DNA from: Nitrosomonadales bacterium | GTDB taxonomy: Bacteria; Pseudomonadota; Gammaproteobacteria; Burkholderiales; Gallionellaceae | Assembly: GCA_003235435.1 (NCBI GenBank) | Contig: QJWF01000233.1 | Span: 1 to 7,953 of the forward strand | Direction of reading: 5' to 3' | DNA length: 7,953 nt | Shown: positions 1-7,914 of the stretch, one piece after another | Layout: each line of letters begins with the position of its first letter | Position numbering within the stretch: position 1 is the stretch's first letter | The notes under the pieces: generated by a model | What the model was told of the DNA's origin: nothing | The model's input: the letters and a program-made list of their open reading frames with translations, nothing else | The model's database searches: none | Position numbers and translations under genes: made by a program

Positions 1-1902
1 CTCGGTATGAGCATGGAAGAAGTATTCAACGTCAGCAAGATCGATCCATGGTTCCTGGCGCAGATTGCCGATTTGATCCGCCAGGAACAGTCCTTGGCAG
101 GCCGGGCGATGGGAAGTTTGAGCGCCGATGAGCTGCGCATCCTGAAACGCAACGGTTTTGCCGATGCGCGCTTGGCGACACTGCTTGATACCGATGCGGC
201 AGCAGTGCGTGCCTACCGTCATGCGCTAGGTGTCCGTCCGGTGTTCAAGCGCGTCGATACTTGTGCTGCAGAATTTGCCACCAATACGGCCTATATGTAT
301 TCCACCTACGAGGAAGAATGCGAGTCGCAACCCACTTCCAACAGGAAGATCATGGTGTTGGGCGGGGGACCGAACCGTATCGGCCAGGGCATAGAGTTTG
401 ATTATTGCTGCGTGCATGCGGCGTTGGCGATGCGCGAGGACGGCTACGAGACCATCATGGTCAACTGCAATCCCGAAACGGTTTCGACCGATTACGATAC
501 CTCCGACCGTTTGTATTTCGAGCCGCTGACACTTGAAGACGTGCTGGAGGTGGTTGCGGTAGAAGATCCGATCGGTGTCATCGTTCAGTATGGCGGCCAG
601 ACACCGCTCAAACTTGCACAGGGATTGGAAAAGAACGGCGTGCCGATCATCGGTACCACACCGGACATGATCGATTGCGCGGAAGACCGGGCCCGCTTCC
701 AGCAAATGCTGCATAAACTGAACCTGAAGCAGCCTCCCAACCGTACTGCTCGCACTGTGAAGGGCGCGCTGGAAGGTGCAGAGGAGATCGGTTACCCGCT
801 GGTGGTAAGGCCAAGCAATGTGCTTGGCGGCAGCGCGATGGAAATCATACATGCACAGGCTGACCTGGAACGCTACATGCGCGATGCGGAGCAAATGTCA
901 AAGATTTACCCGGAACGCATGCCTATCCTCCTGGACCGTTTTCTGAACGATGCGATCGAAGTGGACGTGGATGCCGTGTCCGATGGCAGTCAGGTCATCA
1001 TCGGCGGCATCATGGAGCACGTCGAACAGGCGGGCGTGCATTCTGGAGACTCGGCATGCTCGTTGCCTTCGTACAGCCTGTCGAGAACACTGCAGGACGA
1101 GTTGCGACGCCAGACCGTGGCGATGGGCAAGGCACTCAATGTTGTGGGTTTGATGAACGTTCAATACGCCATTCAGGGCGAAACGGTATATGTTCTTGAG
1201 GTGAATCCGCGCGCTTCGCGAACGGTGCCATTCGTTTCCAAGGCAACCGGGGTGCCGCTTGCCAAGATCGCGGCACGCTGCATGGCAGGCCGGACTTTGG
1301 TGCAACAGGGTATCGGCGGGGAAATCATTCCCCCGTATTATTCAGTGAAAGAAGCGGTATTTCCGTTCATCAAGTTCCCTGGAGTTGATACGATACTGGG
1401 GCCGGAGATGAAATCCACTGGCGAAGTGATGGGTGTGGGGGAGACATTTGCAGAAGCGTTCCTGAAGTCACAGCTGGCGGCCAGCGTCAAATTGCCCAAG
1501 AATGGCAAAGTGTTCATCAGTGTGCGTGATGCGGACAAGTCAGACGTCGTCGAAATTGCCGGTTCGCTGGCGCAGCTCGGATTCACGATTCTGGCGACAC
1601 GCGGAACAGCTGCGGTGATTGGTGCGTCCGGTGTCGAAGTGACAGTGGTGAACAAGGTTGCGGAAGGCCGCCCGCACATCCTGGACATGATCAAGAACGG
1701 CGAGGTCAACCTTATAATAAACACCGTGGAAAGCAAACCGAGTGTGATGCGTGACTCTTACTCCATTCGCCATGCTGCATTGCAGGGCCGTATCACTTAC
1801 TATACCACTCTGGCGGGTGCCCGTGCCGCCTGCCTGGGTATGTTGCACATCACCGATTTGCAGGTGTATGACTTGCAGACACAACATCAACGATTGGTTT
1901 GA
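1..1902 (+). CDS. carB: Carbamoyl-phosphate synthase large subunit, C-terminal part (5' end outside window)
   Basis: The reading frame is open from base 1 and stops at TGA 1900-1902. About 633 codons are present; the family has about 1070, so the N-terminal ATP-grasp half is missing off the left edge. What remains matches the end of the oligomerisation domain (from VFNVSKID), the second, carbamate-phosphorylating ATP-grasp domain, and the C-terminal MGS-like allosteric domain (from about codon 500). Visible landmarks are RVDTCAAEF, the loop [63 protein letters not shown], the metal/ATP motif EVNPRASRT, and NKVAEGRPH in the allosteric domain. CarB combines glutamine-derived ammonia (delivered by CarA), bicarbonate and two ATP into carbamoyl phosphate, shared by pyrimidine and arginine synthesis. 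Oddities: the loop usually read as RPSYVLGGRAM is [11 protein letters not shown] here (codons 273 and 278 differ), and about four extra residues (KIYP, 901-912) lie just after it. Identity is very secure. Confidence 0.97.
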   Translation, partial: LGMSMEEVFNVSKIDPWFLAQIADLIRQEQSLAGRAMGSLSADELRILKRNGFADARLATLLDTDAAAVRAYRHALGVRPVFKRVDTCAAEFATNTAYMYSTYEEECESQPTSNRKIMVLGGGPNRIGQGIEFDYCCVHAALAMREDGYETIMVNCNPETVSTDYDTSDRLYFEPLTLEDVLEVVAVEDPIGVIVQYGGQTPLKLAQGLEKNGVPIIGTTPDMIDCAEDRARFQQMLHKLNLKQPPNRTARTVKGALEGAEEIGYPLVVRPSNVLGGSAMEIIHAQADLERYMRDAEQMSKIYPERMPILLDRFLNDAIEVDVDAVSDGSQVIIGGIMEHVEQAGVHSGDSACSLPSYSLSRTLQDELRRQTVAMGKALNVVGLMNVQYAIQGETVYVLEVNPRASRTVPFVSKATGVPLAKIAARCMAGRTLVQQGIGGEIIPPYYSVKEAVFPFIKFPGVDTILGPEMKSTGEVMGVGETFAEAFLKSQLAASVKLPKNGKVFISVRDADKSDVVEIAGSLAQLGFTILATRGTAAVIGASGVEVTVVNKVAEGRPHILDMIKNGEVNLIINTVESKPSVMRDSYSIRHAALQGRITYYTTLAGARAACLGMLHITDLQVYDLQTQHQRLV

Positions 1903-1916
1903 AGGAAGAACCGGAT

Positions 1917-2393
1917 ATGAGCAAAATTCCATTGACTGTTGCCGGCGCCGAGATGCTGCGCCAGGAGTTGCATAGCCTCAAGACAGTGGAGCGTCCGGCG
2001 GTTATCAATGCCATCTCGGAAGCCCGCGCACAGGGAGATTTGTCGGAGAACGCCGAATACGATGCGGCCAAGGAACGCCAGGGTTTCATCGAGGGGCGCA
2101 TCGTCGAACTGGAAAGCAAGCTTGGCAGCGCGCAGATCATCGATCCCAAGGCGCTCAATGCCGATGGGCGCTGCGTGTTCGGGGCAACCGTGGTTCTGGA
2201 AGACGTGAACAGCGGGGATGTGGTCACTTACCAGATCGTCGGTGAGGATGAGGCGAACATCAGACTGCGCAAAATTTCCATCAGTTCGCCGATTGCACGT
2301 GCACTGATAGGCAAAAGCATCGGCGACATCGCCGAGGTTCAGGCACCGGGCGGAGTCCGCGAATTAGAGGTGGTTGAGGTCCAATATATATAG
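1917..2393 (+). CDS. greA: Transcription elongation factor GreA
   Basis: The product is 158 residues, the same length as E. coli GreA. It has the N-terminal antiparallel coiled coil (about residues 1-75) with the tip motif GDLSENAEY. The acidic tip residues Asp41 and Glu44, which coordinate the catalytic Mg in the RNA polymerase secondary channel, are both present. The C-terminal FKBP-like globular domain ends in [11 protein letters not shown] and [16 protein letters not shown]. GreA stimulates transcript cleavage by backtracked RNA polymerase. I chose ATG 1917 because it has a purine-rich AAGGAAG about 8-10 nt upstream and gives the family N terminus MSKIPLT. A TTG at 1899 overlapping the carB stop would add six residues without family support. 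The gap to carB is only 14 nt, so the two are probably co-transcribed. Confidence 0.97.
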   Translation: MSKIPLTVAGAEMLRQELHSLKTVERPAVINAISEARAQGDLSENAEYDAAKERQGFIEGRIVELESKLGSAQIIDPKALNADGRCVFGATVVLEDVNSGDVVTYQIVGEDEANIRLRKISISSPIARALIGKSIGDIAEVQAPGGVRELEVVEVQYI

Positions 2394-2466
2394 TTGCTGA
2401 ACGAAGTTGATTCTTTCTGGAAGAATGGGTTTCCAACCCCATAATCAAATCACCAAGGAACGGGGG
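2394..2466. other. Convergent greA/yhbY intergenic gap with two small hairpins
   Basis: This 73-nt gap lies between two converging stop codons. It contains two adjacent small inverted repeats: TTCTT/AAGAA around 2411-2425 (plus one G-T pair, loop CTG) and ATGGGTT/AACC(C)CAT around 2425-2442 (one bulged C, loop TCC). Neither is followed by a clear T tract on either strand, so a standard intrinsic terminator is not supported. Transcription from both sides must end in or beyond this gap, so the hairpins may help, but that is inference. Confidence 0.3.
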
Positions 2467-2820
2467 TTATCGGCTTCCCAGTTGTCTCTTGGTCAGCGGC
2501 TTCTTGCCTTTGTGGCGCGGCATCCTTCTGATTTCGATCTTGTGAAGGTCCGGATTGGGCCGGTATACGACCAGGATTTTGCCGATGTGCTGAACTGGCG
2601 TGGCATTCAGTTGGCTGCAGATGGTTTCGAGCATTGCTTCTCGAGCCGGGCGCTGGTCGTTCATTACCCTGATCTTGATCAGTTCATGGGCTTTCAGGCT
2701 GAGGGAAATCTCCTTTAGCACGGCTTCAGTAAGACCGGCATTGCCTATCATGACGGCAGGATTGAGAGCATGGGCGCGCGCCTTGAGTTGTTGGCGCTGC
2801 AATACGGTAAGGGATAGCAT
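2467..2820 (-). CDS. yhbY: YhbY-family (CRM domain) RNA-binding protein, ribosome assembly factor
   Basis: The product is 117 residues on the reverse strand, from ATG at 2820-2818 to TAA at 2469-2467. A single CRM domain fills residues 1-95 or so. It opens with the family pattern LTVLQRQQLKARAHALNP and has the RNA-binding GxxG loop as GNAG (residues 26-29), then GLTEAVLKEI, HELIKIRV and IGKILVVYRPNP. E. coli YhbY is 97 residues; this one has a longer basic tail (RRMPRHKGKKPLTKRQ). E. coli YhbY associates with pre-50S particles, and a similar role is inferred here. The frame is open further upstream into rlmE, but the CRM fold starts at this ATG, and AAAGGA lies 11 nt upstream on the reverse strand. 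It faces away from rlmE, as in E. coli. Confidence 0.93.
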   Translation of the reverse strand: MLSLTVLQRQQLKARAHALNPAVMIGNAGLTEAVLKEISLSLKAHELIKIRVMNDQRPAREAMLETICSQLNATPVQHIGKILVVYRPNPDLHKIEIRRMPRHKGKKPLTKRQLGSR

Positions 2821-2856
2821 GATGGCCTTTTTCCTTTGAGGTCCGGATTCTAATCG
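2821..2856. promoter_or_regulatory. Divergent yhbY / rlmE start region
   Basis: Only 36 nt separate the two divergent start codons, so both promoters must lie here or inside the flanking genes. On the reverse strand TAGAAT (2852-2847) is a 5/6 match to a -10 box and would give a leader of about 20 nt for yhbY, but I see no good -35 at normal spacing. For rlmE, CTTGAG at 2782-2787 resembles a heat-shock sigma-32 -35 element, but no CCCCAT-like partner follows at the right distance. E. coli rlmE-ftsH is heat-shock controlled; the same cannot be shown here. Confidence 0.3.
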
Positions 2857-3486
2857 ATGAAACCCTCCAAAACCAGCAAGCAATGGATGCGCGAGCATGT
2901 GACCGATCCCTATGTGCAGCGCGCGCAGAAGGAAGGCTATCGCTCTCGCGCCGCCTACAAGCTGCTGGAGATCGATGCCCGTGATCGCCTGTTCAAGCCC
3001 GGTATGGTGGTGGTGGATCTGGGGGCCGCGCCCGGCGGATGGTCGGAGGTGGCGGCCTCGAAGGTTGGACGTAGCGGGAAGGTGATTGCACTGGATATGT
3101 TGGCGATGGACCCACTGCCCGGGGTGGATTTCATCCTGGGAGACTTCCGCGAAGCCGGCGTTCTTGAGCAATTGCGGGACTTGCTGCAAGGTAAACCGGT
3201 CGGGCTTGTAATTTCAGACATGGCCCCCAATATAAGCGGTGTTGCTTCCGCTGACCAGGCACGCGCCTTGGATCTTGCGGAACTGGCGATGGAATTCGCG
3301 CTCGAACATTTAAGGCCGGAAGGAAGTTTTCTCGTAAAGGTCTTTCAGGGCCCGGGATTCGAGAGTTTTTACAAACTGATACGCAGTCGCTTCACCAAGG
3401 TCGTTTCGCGCAAACCCAGGGCTTCGCGGGATCGGAGCAGTGAAGTGTATCTTTTGGCTGGCGAAAAGAAGGAATACATAGTTTAA
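2857..3486 (+). CDS. rlmE: 23S rRNA (uridine-2552 2'-O)-methyltransferase RlmE
   Basis: The product is 209 residues, a normal length for this family (also called FtsJ or RrmJ). It is a Rossmann-fold SAM-dependent methyltransferase. The SAM-binding motif [11 protein letters not shown] is at residues 54-64 and the motif SDMAPNISG at 120-128. The catalytic tetrad reads Lys35 (AAYKLL), Asp121, Lys161 (FLVKVFQG) and Glu196 (SSEVYL), each three residues below the E. coli K38-D124-K164-E199 numbering. RlmE methylates U2552 in the A loop of 23S rRNA late in 50S assembly. ATG 2857 is the first possible start: an in-frame TAA sits at 2851-2853. The Shine-Dalgarno is weak (GAGG about 15 nt upstream). 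It heads the apparent rlmE-ftsH-folP-glmM operon and stands back to back with the ribosome-assembly gene yhbY. Confidence 0.97.
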   Translation: MKPSKTSKQWMREHVTDPYVQRAQKEGYRSRAAYKLLEIDARDRLFKPGMVVVDLGAAPGGWSEVAASKVGRSGKVIALDMLAMDPLPGVDFILGDFREAGVLEQLRDLLQGKPVGLVISDMAPNISGVASADQARALDLAELAMEFALEHLRPEGSFLVKVFQGPGFESFYKLIRSRFTKVVSRKPRASRDRSSEVYLLAGEKKEYIV

Positions 3487-3496
3487 TGTCTTACCT

Positions 3497-3516
3497 GGAC
3501 GGCCGGTGGCCATGTC
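3497..3516 (+). repeat. Small hairpin in the rlmE-ftsH gap
   Basis: GACGGCC at 3498-3504 can pair with GGCC(AT)GTC at 3508-3516, giving a seven-pair stem with a two-base bulge and a GGT loop. It lies just upstream of the ftsH ribosome-binding site. No T tract follows, so it is not a terminator, and rlmE-ftsH read-through is expected. Any effect on ftsH translation or transcript processing is speculative. Confidence 0.3.
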
Positions 3517-3521
3517 GTATT

Positions 3522-3535
3522 AAGGAGTCATTTTG
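3522..3535 (+). promoter_or_regulatory. ftsH ribosome-binding site and TTG start
   Basis: A full AAGGAG (3522-3527) sits 5 nt before TTG 3533-3535. An in-frame TAA at 3521-3523 rules out any start further upstream. The next in-frame ATG is codon 11 and would cut into the first membrane segment. TTG is therefore the best-supported start, paired with a near-perfect Shine-Dalgarno. Confidence 0.8.
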
Positions 3536-5431
3536 AACAATTTTAAGAGCATCGCAATTTGGATGGTTGTCGCCTTGGTTCTGATGACCGTGTTCAATCA
3601 ATTCAACACGCGCCAGCAGCAGACTGCTCAAGTGCAGCTCGATTATTCGCAGTTCCTGGACGAAGTGAAGCAGGGGCATATTACCAAGGTGACCATCGAG
3701 GGGCACACCCTGAAAGCAACTACCTCCGAAGGCAAGCGCATTTCCAGTTATGCGCCCACCGACTTGTGGATGGTCTCGGATCTATTGAAAAACGGTGTAA
3801 ACATCGAAGCCAAGCCTGAAGAAGAGCCTTCCTTCCTGATGAATATTTTCGTCTCGTGGTTCCCGATGATATTGCTTATCGGCGTGTGGATTTTCTTCAT
3901 GCGCCAGATGCAGGGCGGTGGCAAGGGCGGCGCGTTTTCGTTCGGCAAGAGCAAGGCGCGCATGCTTGACGAGAACAAGGAACGCTACACGTTCTCCGAT
4001 GTGGCCGGTTGCGACGAGGCAAAAGAAGAAGTGTCGGAACTGGTCGATTTCCTGCGCGATCCGTCCAAATTCCAGAATCTCGGCGGACGTATCCCACGCG
4101 GCGTGCTGCTGGTGGGCAATCCCGGAACCGGCAAGACGCTGCTGGCAAAAGCGATCGCTGGAGAAGCCAAGGTTCCGTTCTTTTCGATCTCCGGTTCGGA
4201 CTTTGTCGAAATGTTCGTCGGCGTCGGCGCCGCGCGGGTACGGGACATGTTCGATCAGGCGAAGAAACATGCCCCCTGCATCGTGTTCATCGATGAGATC
4301 GATGCTGTGGGCCGGCAGCGTGGTGCAGGACTGGGCGGCGGCAATGACGAGCGTGAGCAGACCCTGAACGCGTTGCTGGTGGAAATGGATGGTTTCGAAG
4401 GCGCCAGCGGCGTGATCGTCATCGCCGCGACCAACCGTCCCGACGTGCTGGATCCGGCGCTATTGCGCCCGGGGCGATTCGATCGTCAGGTGGTGGTTCC
4501 GTTGCCGGACATACGCGGCCGGGAACAGATCCTGATGGTGCACATGCGCAAGGTGCCGGTGGCACAGGACGTGAAAGCCGATATTCTGGCGCGCGGCACA
4601 CCCGGCATGTCTGGGGCCGACCTGGCCAATCTGGTCAACGAGGCAGCCTTGTTCGCCGCTCGGCGCAGCAAGCGTTTCGTCGAGATGGACGATTTCGAGG
4701 AGGCCAAGGACAAGATCATGATGGGCGCAGAACGCCGTTCCATGATCATGCCCGAGGAGGAGCGCCGCAACACTGCCTATCACGAATCCGGTCATGCGGT
4801 GGTCGCCAAACTGCTACCCAAGACCGATCCGGTGCACAAGGTGACCATCATCCCGCGCGGCCGCGCGCTGGGCGTGACCATGCAATTGCCTGCTGAAGAC
4901 CGTTACAGCATGGACAAGGTGCGCATCCTTGACACGATCGCGGTGCTGTTCGGCGGGCGCATCGCCGAGGAGATTTTCATGCACCAGATGACCACGGGGG
5001 CTTCCAACGACTTCGAGCGCGCCACCGAAATGGCGCGGCGCATGGTAACCCAATGGGGGATGTCGGATACGCTCGGTACCATGGTCTATGGCGAGAACGA
5101 GGGCGAGGTGTTCCTGGGACGTTCGGTCACCACCCACAAGAATATTTCCGAGGCCACGATGCAGCAGGTGGATGCGGAGATACGCCGCATTATCGATCAG
5201 CAATACGCGCTGGCGCGCCGGCTGATCGAGGAAAATCGCGACAAGGTTGAGGCCATGGCCAAAGCCCTGCTCGAATTCGAAACCCTCGATGCGGAGCAAG
5301 TCGACGATATCATGGCAGGCAATCCGCCGCGCCAACCCAAGCCGAGCCAAAGTGCGCAGGTGCCTCCCCAGGATACCGGACCCACCGCGCCGGCAGCCAG
5401 TGCGCCAACGCAGCCCGCGCAGGAAACCTGA
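3533..5431 (+). CDS. ftsH: ATP-dependent zinc metalloprotease FtsH
   Basis: The product is 632 residues, close to E. coli FtsH. An N-terminal membrane segment (about 4-21), a periplasmic domain (about 25-100) and a second membrane segment (about 102-123, ending [11 protein letters not shown]) come first. The AAA+ domain follows: Walker A GNPGTGKT (195-202), pore motif MFVGVG (227-232), Walker B IVFIDEID (250-257), and the second region of homology with Arg312 and Arg315. The M41 peptidase domain has HESGH (417-421), the catalytic Glu418 and the third zinc ligand Asp493 in ASNDFERAT. The tail (597-632) is rich in Pro, Gln, Ala and Thr and looks disordered. FtsH forms a hexamer in the inner membrane and degrades membrane and short-lived cytosolic proteins; in E. 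coli these include sigma-32 and LpxC. Translation starts at TTG with a strong AAGGAG. The Walker A second residue is Asn where Pro is commonest; the essential Gly-Lys-Thr is intact. Confidence 0.98.
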   Translation: MNNFKSIAIWMVVALVLMTVFNQFNTRQQQTAQVQLDYSQFLDEVKQGHITKVTIEGHTLKATTSEGKRISSYAPTDLWMVSDLLKNGVNIEAKPEEEPSFLMNIFVSWFPMILLIGVWIFFMRQMQGGGKGGAFSFGKSKARMLDENKERYTFSDVAGCDEAKEEVSELVDFLRDPSKFQNLGGRIPRGVLLVGNPGTGKTLLAKAIAGEAKVPFFSISGSDFVEMFVGVGAARVRDMFDQAKKHAPCIVFIDEIDAVGRQRGAGLGGGNDEREQTLNALLVEMDGFEGASGVIVIAATNRPDVLDPALLRPGRFDRQVVVPLPDIRGREQILMVHMRKVPVAQDVKADILARGTPGMSGADLANLVNEAALFAARRSKRFVEMDDFEEAKDKIMMGAERRSMIMPEEERRNTAYHESGHAVVAKLLPKTDPVHKVTIIPRGRALGVTMQLPAEDRYSMDKVRILDTIAVLFGGRIAEEIFMHQMTTGASNDFERATEMARRMVTQWGMSDTLGTMVYGENEGEVFLGRSVTTHKNISEATMQQVDAEIRRIIDQQYALARRLIEENRDKVEAMAKALLEFETLDAEQVDDIMAGNPPRQPKPSQSAQVPPQDTGPTAPAASAPTQPAQET

Positions 5432-5483
5432 AATGGTCGTTAGTCGTTAGCCATTGGGTGGCTGGCGACTGGCGCGGGCCATT
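5432..5483 (+). repeat. Long heptamer-based hairpin filling the ftsH-folP gap
   Basis: A 52-nt imperfect palindrome starts right after the ftsH stop. GTCGTTA occurs twice in tandem (5436-5449). Bases 5438-5453 pair with 5459-5474 over 16 positions with no mismatch if four G-T pairs are allowed; the loop is TTGGG (5454-5458). The right arm is itself a near-tandem heptamer (CTGGCGA then CTGGCG, 5462-5474). Outside an internal loop, AATGG (5432-5436) pairs with CCATT (5479-5483). There is no T tract, so this is not a standard terminator. It ends 11 nt before the folP start, where no good Shine-Dalgarno is visible. It may be an mRNA stability or processing hairpin, or one copy of a dispersed repeat. 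Confidence 0.6.
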
Positions 5484-5494
5484 GTGACGGTCTC

Positions 5495-6322
5495 ATGATC
5501 CTCCACTGCGGCAACTTCCAGCTCAACCTGTTCCGTCCGCTGGTCATGGGTATTGTCAACGTCACGCCCGACTCCTTTTCGGATGGTGGCCTGCATTTCG
5601 AACCTGACGCTGCTTTGGCGCATGCCCGCCAATTGATTGACGAGGGAGCGGACATCCTCGATATCGGCGGCGAATCCACGCGCCCCGGCGCTGCGCCGGT
5701 CGGCGTGCAGCAAGAGTTGGAGCGGGTATTACCCGTTATCGAAGGGTTGCGCGGTGCATCCGTGCCGATTTCGGTGGACACCAGCAAGCCGGAAGTGATG
5801 CGTGCGGCGATAGCAGCCGGCGCGCAGATGGTCAACGATATCGACGCACTGAAGGACCCCGCCTCGATGGATGCGGTCGCTTCAAGCAATGTCGCGGTAT
5901 GTTTGATGCACAAGCAGGGCGATCCTCAATCCATGCAGAAACAGCCCCATTATCAGAATGTCGTGGCCGACGTCGCAGATTATTTGCGCAAGCGCATCGC
6001 TGCAGCAGTCGCTGCAGGAATCGAACGCAATCGCATCGTGGTCGATCCGGGCTTTGGTTTTGGCAAGACCTTGGCGCATAATCTTGCATTGCTGCGCGAA
6101 TTGCGTACGCTGACGGGGTTCGGCGTACCGGTGTTGGCGGGACTTTCGCGCAAGTCGATGCTGGGCGCGCTGACCGAACAGGATGTGACGCAGCGTTTGC
6201 CGGCCAGCATCGCGGCGGCGCTGATTGTGGTGCAACGGGGTGCGGCTATTGTGCGCGTGCATGATGTGCGGGCGACCGTTGATGCGCTGAAAATCTTGAA
6301 TGCAGTGAATGGAGCGGGCTGA
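5495..6322 (+). CDS. folP: Dihydropteroate synthase
   Basis: The product is 275 residues, a normal length for this TIM-barrel enzyme. It condenses 6-hydroxymethyl-dihydropterin diphosphate with p-aminobenzoate to make 7,8-dihydropteroate in folate synthesis, and is the sulfonamide target. Both family signatures are present: [15 protein letters not shown] (18-32, with Mg ligand Asn22) and GGESTRPGA (58-66). Pterin and phosphate contacts are visible as Asp95 (SVDTSKPEV), Asn114 (NDI), Asp184 (DPGFGFGK), Lys220 (SRKSM) and Arg254 (VRVHDV), each close to the E. coli position. Phe28 and Pro64, sites linked to sulfonamide resistance in E. coli, are the usual residues, so the gene does not look like a sul-type resistance variant. 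ATG 5495 gives the family N terminus, although the sequence before it (GTGACGGTCTC) has only a poor Shine-Dalgarno. An in-frame TAG at 5441-5443 limits upstream extension. Confidence 0.97.
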   Translation: MILHCGNFQLNLFRPLVMGIVNVTPDSFSDGGLHFEPDAALAHARQLIDEGADILDIGGESTRPGAAPVGVQQELERVLPVIEGLRGASVPISVDTSKPEVMRAAIAAGAQMVNDIDALKDPASMDAVASSNVAVCLMHKQGDPQSMQKQPHYQNVVADVADYLRKRIAAAVAAGIERNRIVVDPGFGFGKTLAHNLALLRELRTLTGFGVPVLAGLSRKSMLGALTEQDVTQRLPASIAAALIVVQRGAAIVRVHDVRATVDALKILNAVNGAG

Positions 6323-6342
6323 TGAGTGGAGTAAAGGGGTGA
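6322..6342 (+). CDS. Possible six-codon minicistron (MSGVKG) between folP and glmM
   Basis: ATG 6322-6324 overlaps the folP stop as TGATG, and its own stop TGA 6340-6342 overlaps the glmM start as GTGA. GGAG at 6311-6314 lies 7 nt before this ATG, a good ribosome-binding position. A second GGAG with the same 7-nt spacing serves glmM. The layout would let ribosomes ending folP reinitiate here and then at glmM. The peptide itself probably has no function. An alternative is a chance ORF or the relic of a duplicated start region. Translation is inferred, not shown. Confidence 0.35.
   Translation: MSGVKG
6328..6341 (+). promoter_or_regulatory. glmM ribosome-binding site and GTG start
   Basis: GGAG (6328-6331) lies 7 nt before GTG 6339-6341. 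This start gives [13 protein letters not shown], matching the N terminus of the family. An in-frame ATG at 6309 would add ten unrelated residues and overlap folP by 14 nt, so it is less likely. Confidence 0.75.
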
Positions 6343-7685
6343 GCAAAAAATATTTTGGCACTGACGGGGTGCGCGGAAAGGTCGGCGAGCATCCGATCAC
6401 GCCGCAATTCGTCATGCATCTGGGCTATGCGGCTGGAAAGGTGCTGGCAAACATCGGAAGCGAACGTACCGGAGTTCTGATCGGCAAGGACACCCGCATC
6501 TCCGGCTACATGCTGGAGTCGGCTTTGGAAGCTGGTTTGATCGCGGCCGGTATCGACGTATATCTGGCCGGGCCGGTACCGACACCGGCGGTTGCCTACC
6601 TGACCCGCGCATTGCGGTTGCAGGCCGGCATCGTGATCTCCGCGTCGCATAATCCGTTCGAGGACAACGGCATCAAATTCTTTTCTGACCATGGCACCAA
6701 GCTGCCGGACGAGACCGAGCGCGCCATCGAAGCGGAATTGGATCGCGAAATGAAGACCAATGCTTCGGATGGTCTGGGCAAGGCCAAGCGCATCGACGAT
6801 GCGGCTGGCCGCTATATTGAGTTCTGCAAGAGCACGTTCCCGACAGAGTTGGATCTGCACGGCTTGAGGATCGTTGTGGACAGCGCCCATGGCGCTACCT
6901 ACCATATTGCGCGACATGTGTTTCACGAACTTGGCGCCGATGTGGTCGCCATCGGCGCGCAACCGGATGGCAGGAATATCAACGACGGTTTTGGCGCAAC
7001 GGCGCCCGCGAGTCTGCAACAGGCCGTGATGGCGCAAAAGGCGGATATCGGCATCGCGCTGGATGGCGATGGAGACCGCCTGGTGATGGTGGATCATCAG
7101 GGGAAACTCTATGACGGCGACCAGTTGCTGTATGTGATCGCAAAACATCGGCAGGCGCAGGGGAAGTTGCATGGCGGCGTGGTGGGCACGCTGATGACCA
7201 ATCTTGCGTTCGAGCATGCCATGCAACGGCTCGGTATTCCGTTCCTGCGCGCCAAGGTCGGCGACCGCTATGTGATGGAGCTGTTACAGCAGCAAGGCTG
7301 GCAGCTCGGCGGGGAGAATTCCGGCCATATCATCTGTCTGGACAAGCACAGCACCGGCGACGGCATCATCTCCGCGCTGCAGGTGCTGCACGCTTTGCGT
7401 GTTAACAAGCAAACCCTGAGTGAAGCAACGCTCGATCTGCATATGTATCCGCAGGTGCTGATCAATGTGAAGGTGAGTCGGGGTGTTGATTGCCTTGGCC
7501 ACGACAAAGTCAAAGCAGCGGTGGTCGATGCAGAGCAGGTGCTGAATGGCAAGGGTCGCGTGCTGTTGCGTCCGTCCGGCACTGAACCATTGTTGCGCGT
7601 GATGGTGGAAGGGGAAGACCGGAAGCTGGTTGAAATTTCAGCACAGAACATCGCCGAAGTAGTGCGCAAGGTGGCTGTCAGCTAG
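6339..7685 (+). CDS. glmM: Phosphoglucosamine mutase
   Basis: The product is 448 residues from GTG 6339, against about 445 in E. coli. It converts glucosamine-6-phosphate to glucosamine-1-phosphate, the step before GlmU, feeding UDP-GlcNAc for peptidoglycan and lipopolysaccharide. It has the four-domain alpha-D-phosphohexomutase layout. The N terminus is [10 protein letters not shown]; the catalytic phosphoserine is Ser103 in [15 protein letters not shown]; the metal-binding loop DGDGDR has Asp242, Asp244 and Asp246; the sugar-binding loop is GGENSGH (324-330); and the C-terminal phosphate-binding loop is [15 protein letters not shown] (411-425). The SASHNP serine context is typical of GlmM rather than generic phosphomannomutases. 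It follows folP with only 16 nt between stop and start, as in the conserved ftsH-folP-glmM arrangement, and appears to be the last gene of the operon within the window. Confidence 0.98.
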   Translation: MSKKYFGTDGVRGKVGEHPITPQFVMHLGYAAGKVLANIGSERTGVLIGKDTRISGYMLESALEAGLIAAGIDVYLAGPVPTPAVAYLTRALRLQAGIVISASHNPFEDNGIKFFSDHGTKLPDETERAIEAELDREMKTNASDGLGKAKRIDDAAGRYIEFCKSTFPTELDLHGLRIVVDSAHGATYHIARHVFHELGADVVAIGAQPDGRNINDGFGATAPASLQQAVMAQKADIGIALDGDGDRLVMVDHQGKLYDGDQLLYVIAKHRQAQGKLHGGVVGTLMTNLAFEHAMQRLGIPFLRAKVGDRYVMELLQQQGWQLGGENSGHIICLDKHSTGDGIISALQVLHALRVNKQTLSEATLDLHMYPQVLINVKVSRGVDCLGHDKVKAAVVDAEQVLNGKGRVLLRPSGTEPLLRVMVEGEDRKLVEISAQNIAEVVRKVAVS

Positions 7686-7800
7686 ATTTCAATACCCGCT
7701 TTCAGGAAGGCAAAAGCAATTTATAAAGTCAGTTCCATGCTAATTGTGGTCGTTCAAGTTACTAAACAACAAATCTAGAACTCTGCGTGAAGCCGACGAG

Positions 7801-7840
7801 ATAGGACAAACACGGAGGTTATTATCCTCATTTGTCTTAT
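7801..7840. repeat. 40-nt inverted repeat downstream of glmM
   Basis: ATAGGACAAA (7801-7810) pairs with TTTGTCTTAT (7831-7840) over ten positions with one G-T pair. Inside, GAGG (7815-7818) pairs with CCTC (7826-7829) around a TTATTAT loop, leaving an asymmetric internal loop. No clean T tract follows (AGATTATTCATCGG). It could be a transcript-end hairpin for the operon, a protein-binding site, or part of a mobile or structured RNA element. The sequence alone does not decide. Confidence 0.5.
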
Positions 7841-7889
7841 AGATTATTCATCGGTACTCCGATAGCCATATCGTGATGGAATAGTCACA

Positions 7890-7914
7890 ATCACAAATGT
7901 GATCGATTATTTTT
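7890..7914 (+). terminator. Weak candidate intrinsic terminator
   Basis: ATCAC (7890-7894) and GTGAT (7899-7903) form a perfect five-pair stem around AAAT, or six pairs in duplex DNA as ATCACA/TGTGAT. It is followed after a few bases by TTATTTTTATT. The stem is short and AT-containing, and it lies over 200 nt past glmM, so a terminator role is possible but weak. A dyad of this kind could also be an operator. Confidence 0.25.

Noticed and set aside
226..894. Reverse-strand open frame of 222 codons antisense to carB
   Set aside because: The forward frame is unmistakable CarB throughout; the antisense product has no recognisable family.
2407..2718. Forward 103-codon frame opposite yhbY
   Set aside because: The reverse-strand YhbY CRM domain explains this DNA; the forward frame shows no recognisable family.
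2782..2811. Sigma-32 heat-shock promoter ahead of rlmE-ftsH
   Set aside because: CTTGAG resembles a -35, but no CCCCAT-like -10 follows at suitable spacing.
2821..3189. N-terminal extension of yhbY to 240 codons
   Set aside because: The extension is the antisense of rlmE; the CRM domain and a plausible ribosome-binding site start at 2820.
4115..4138. Walker A variant GNPGTGKT in FtsH as evidence of lost ATPase function
   Set aside because: The variable second position tolerates change (Neisseria has Ser there, from memory); Gly, Lys and Thr needed for nucleotide binding are all present.
6246..7226. Long reverse-strand open frame (326 codons) antisense to glmM
   Set aside because: It lies wholly opposite glmM and the end of folP, which are secure by motif; its translation shows no recognisable domain and is rich in His, Arg and Gln, as expected of a codon-bias shadow.
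7891..7902. TCACA-TGTGA dyad as a CRP/FNR-type site
   Set aside because: The half-sites are in the inverse order (TCACA..TGTGA) and too close; the consensus is TGTGA-N6-TCACA.
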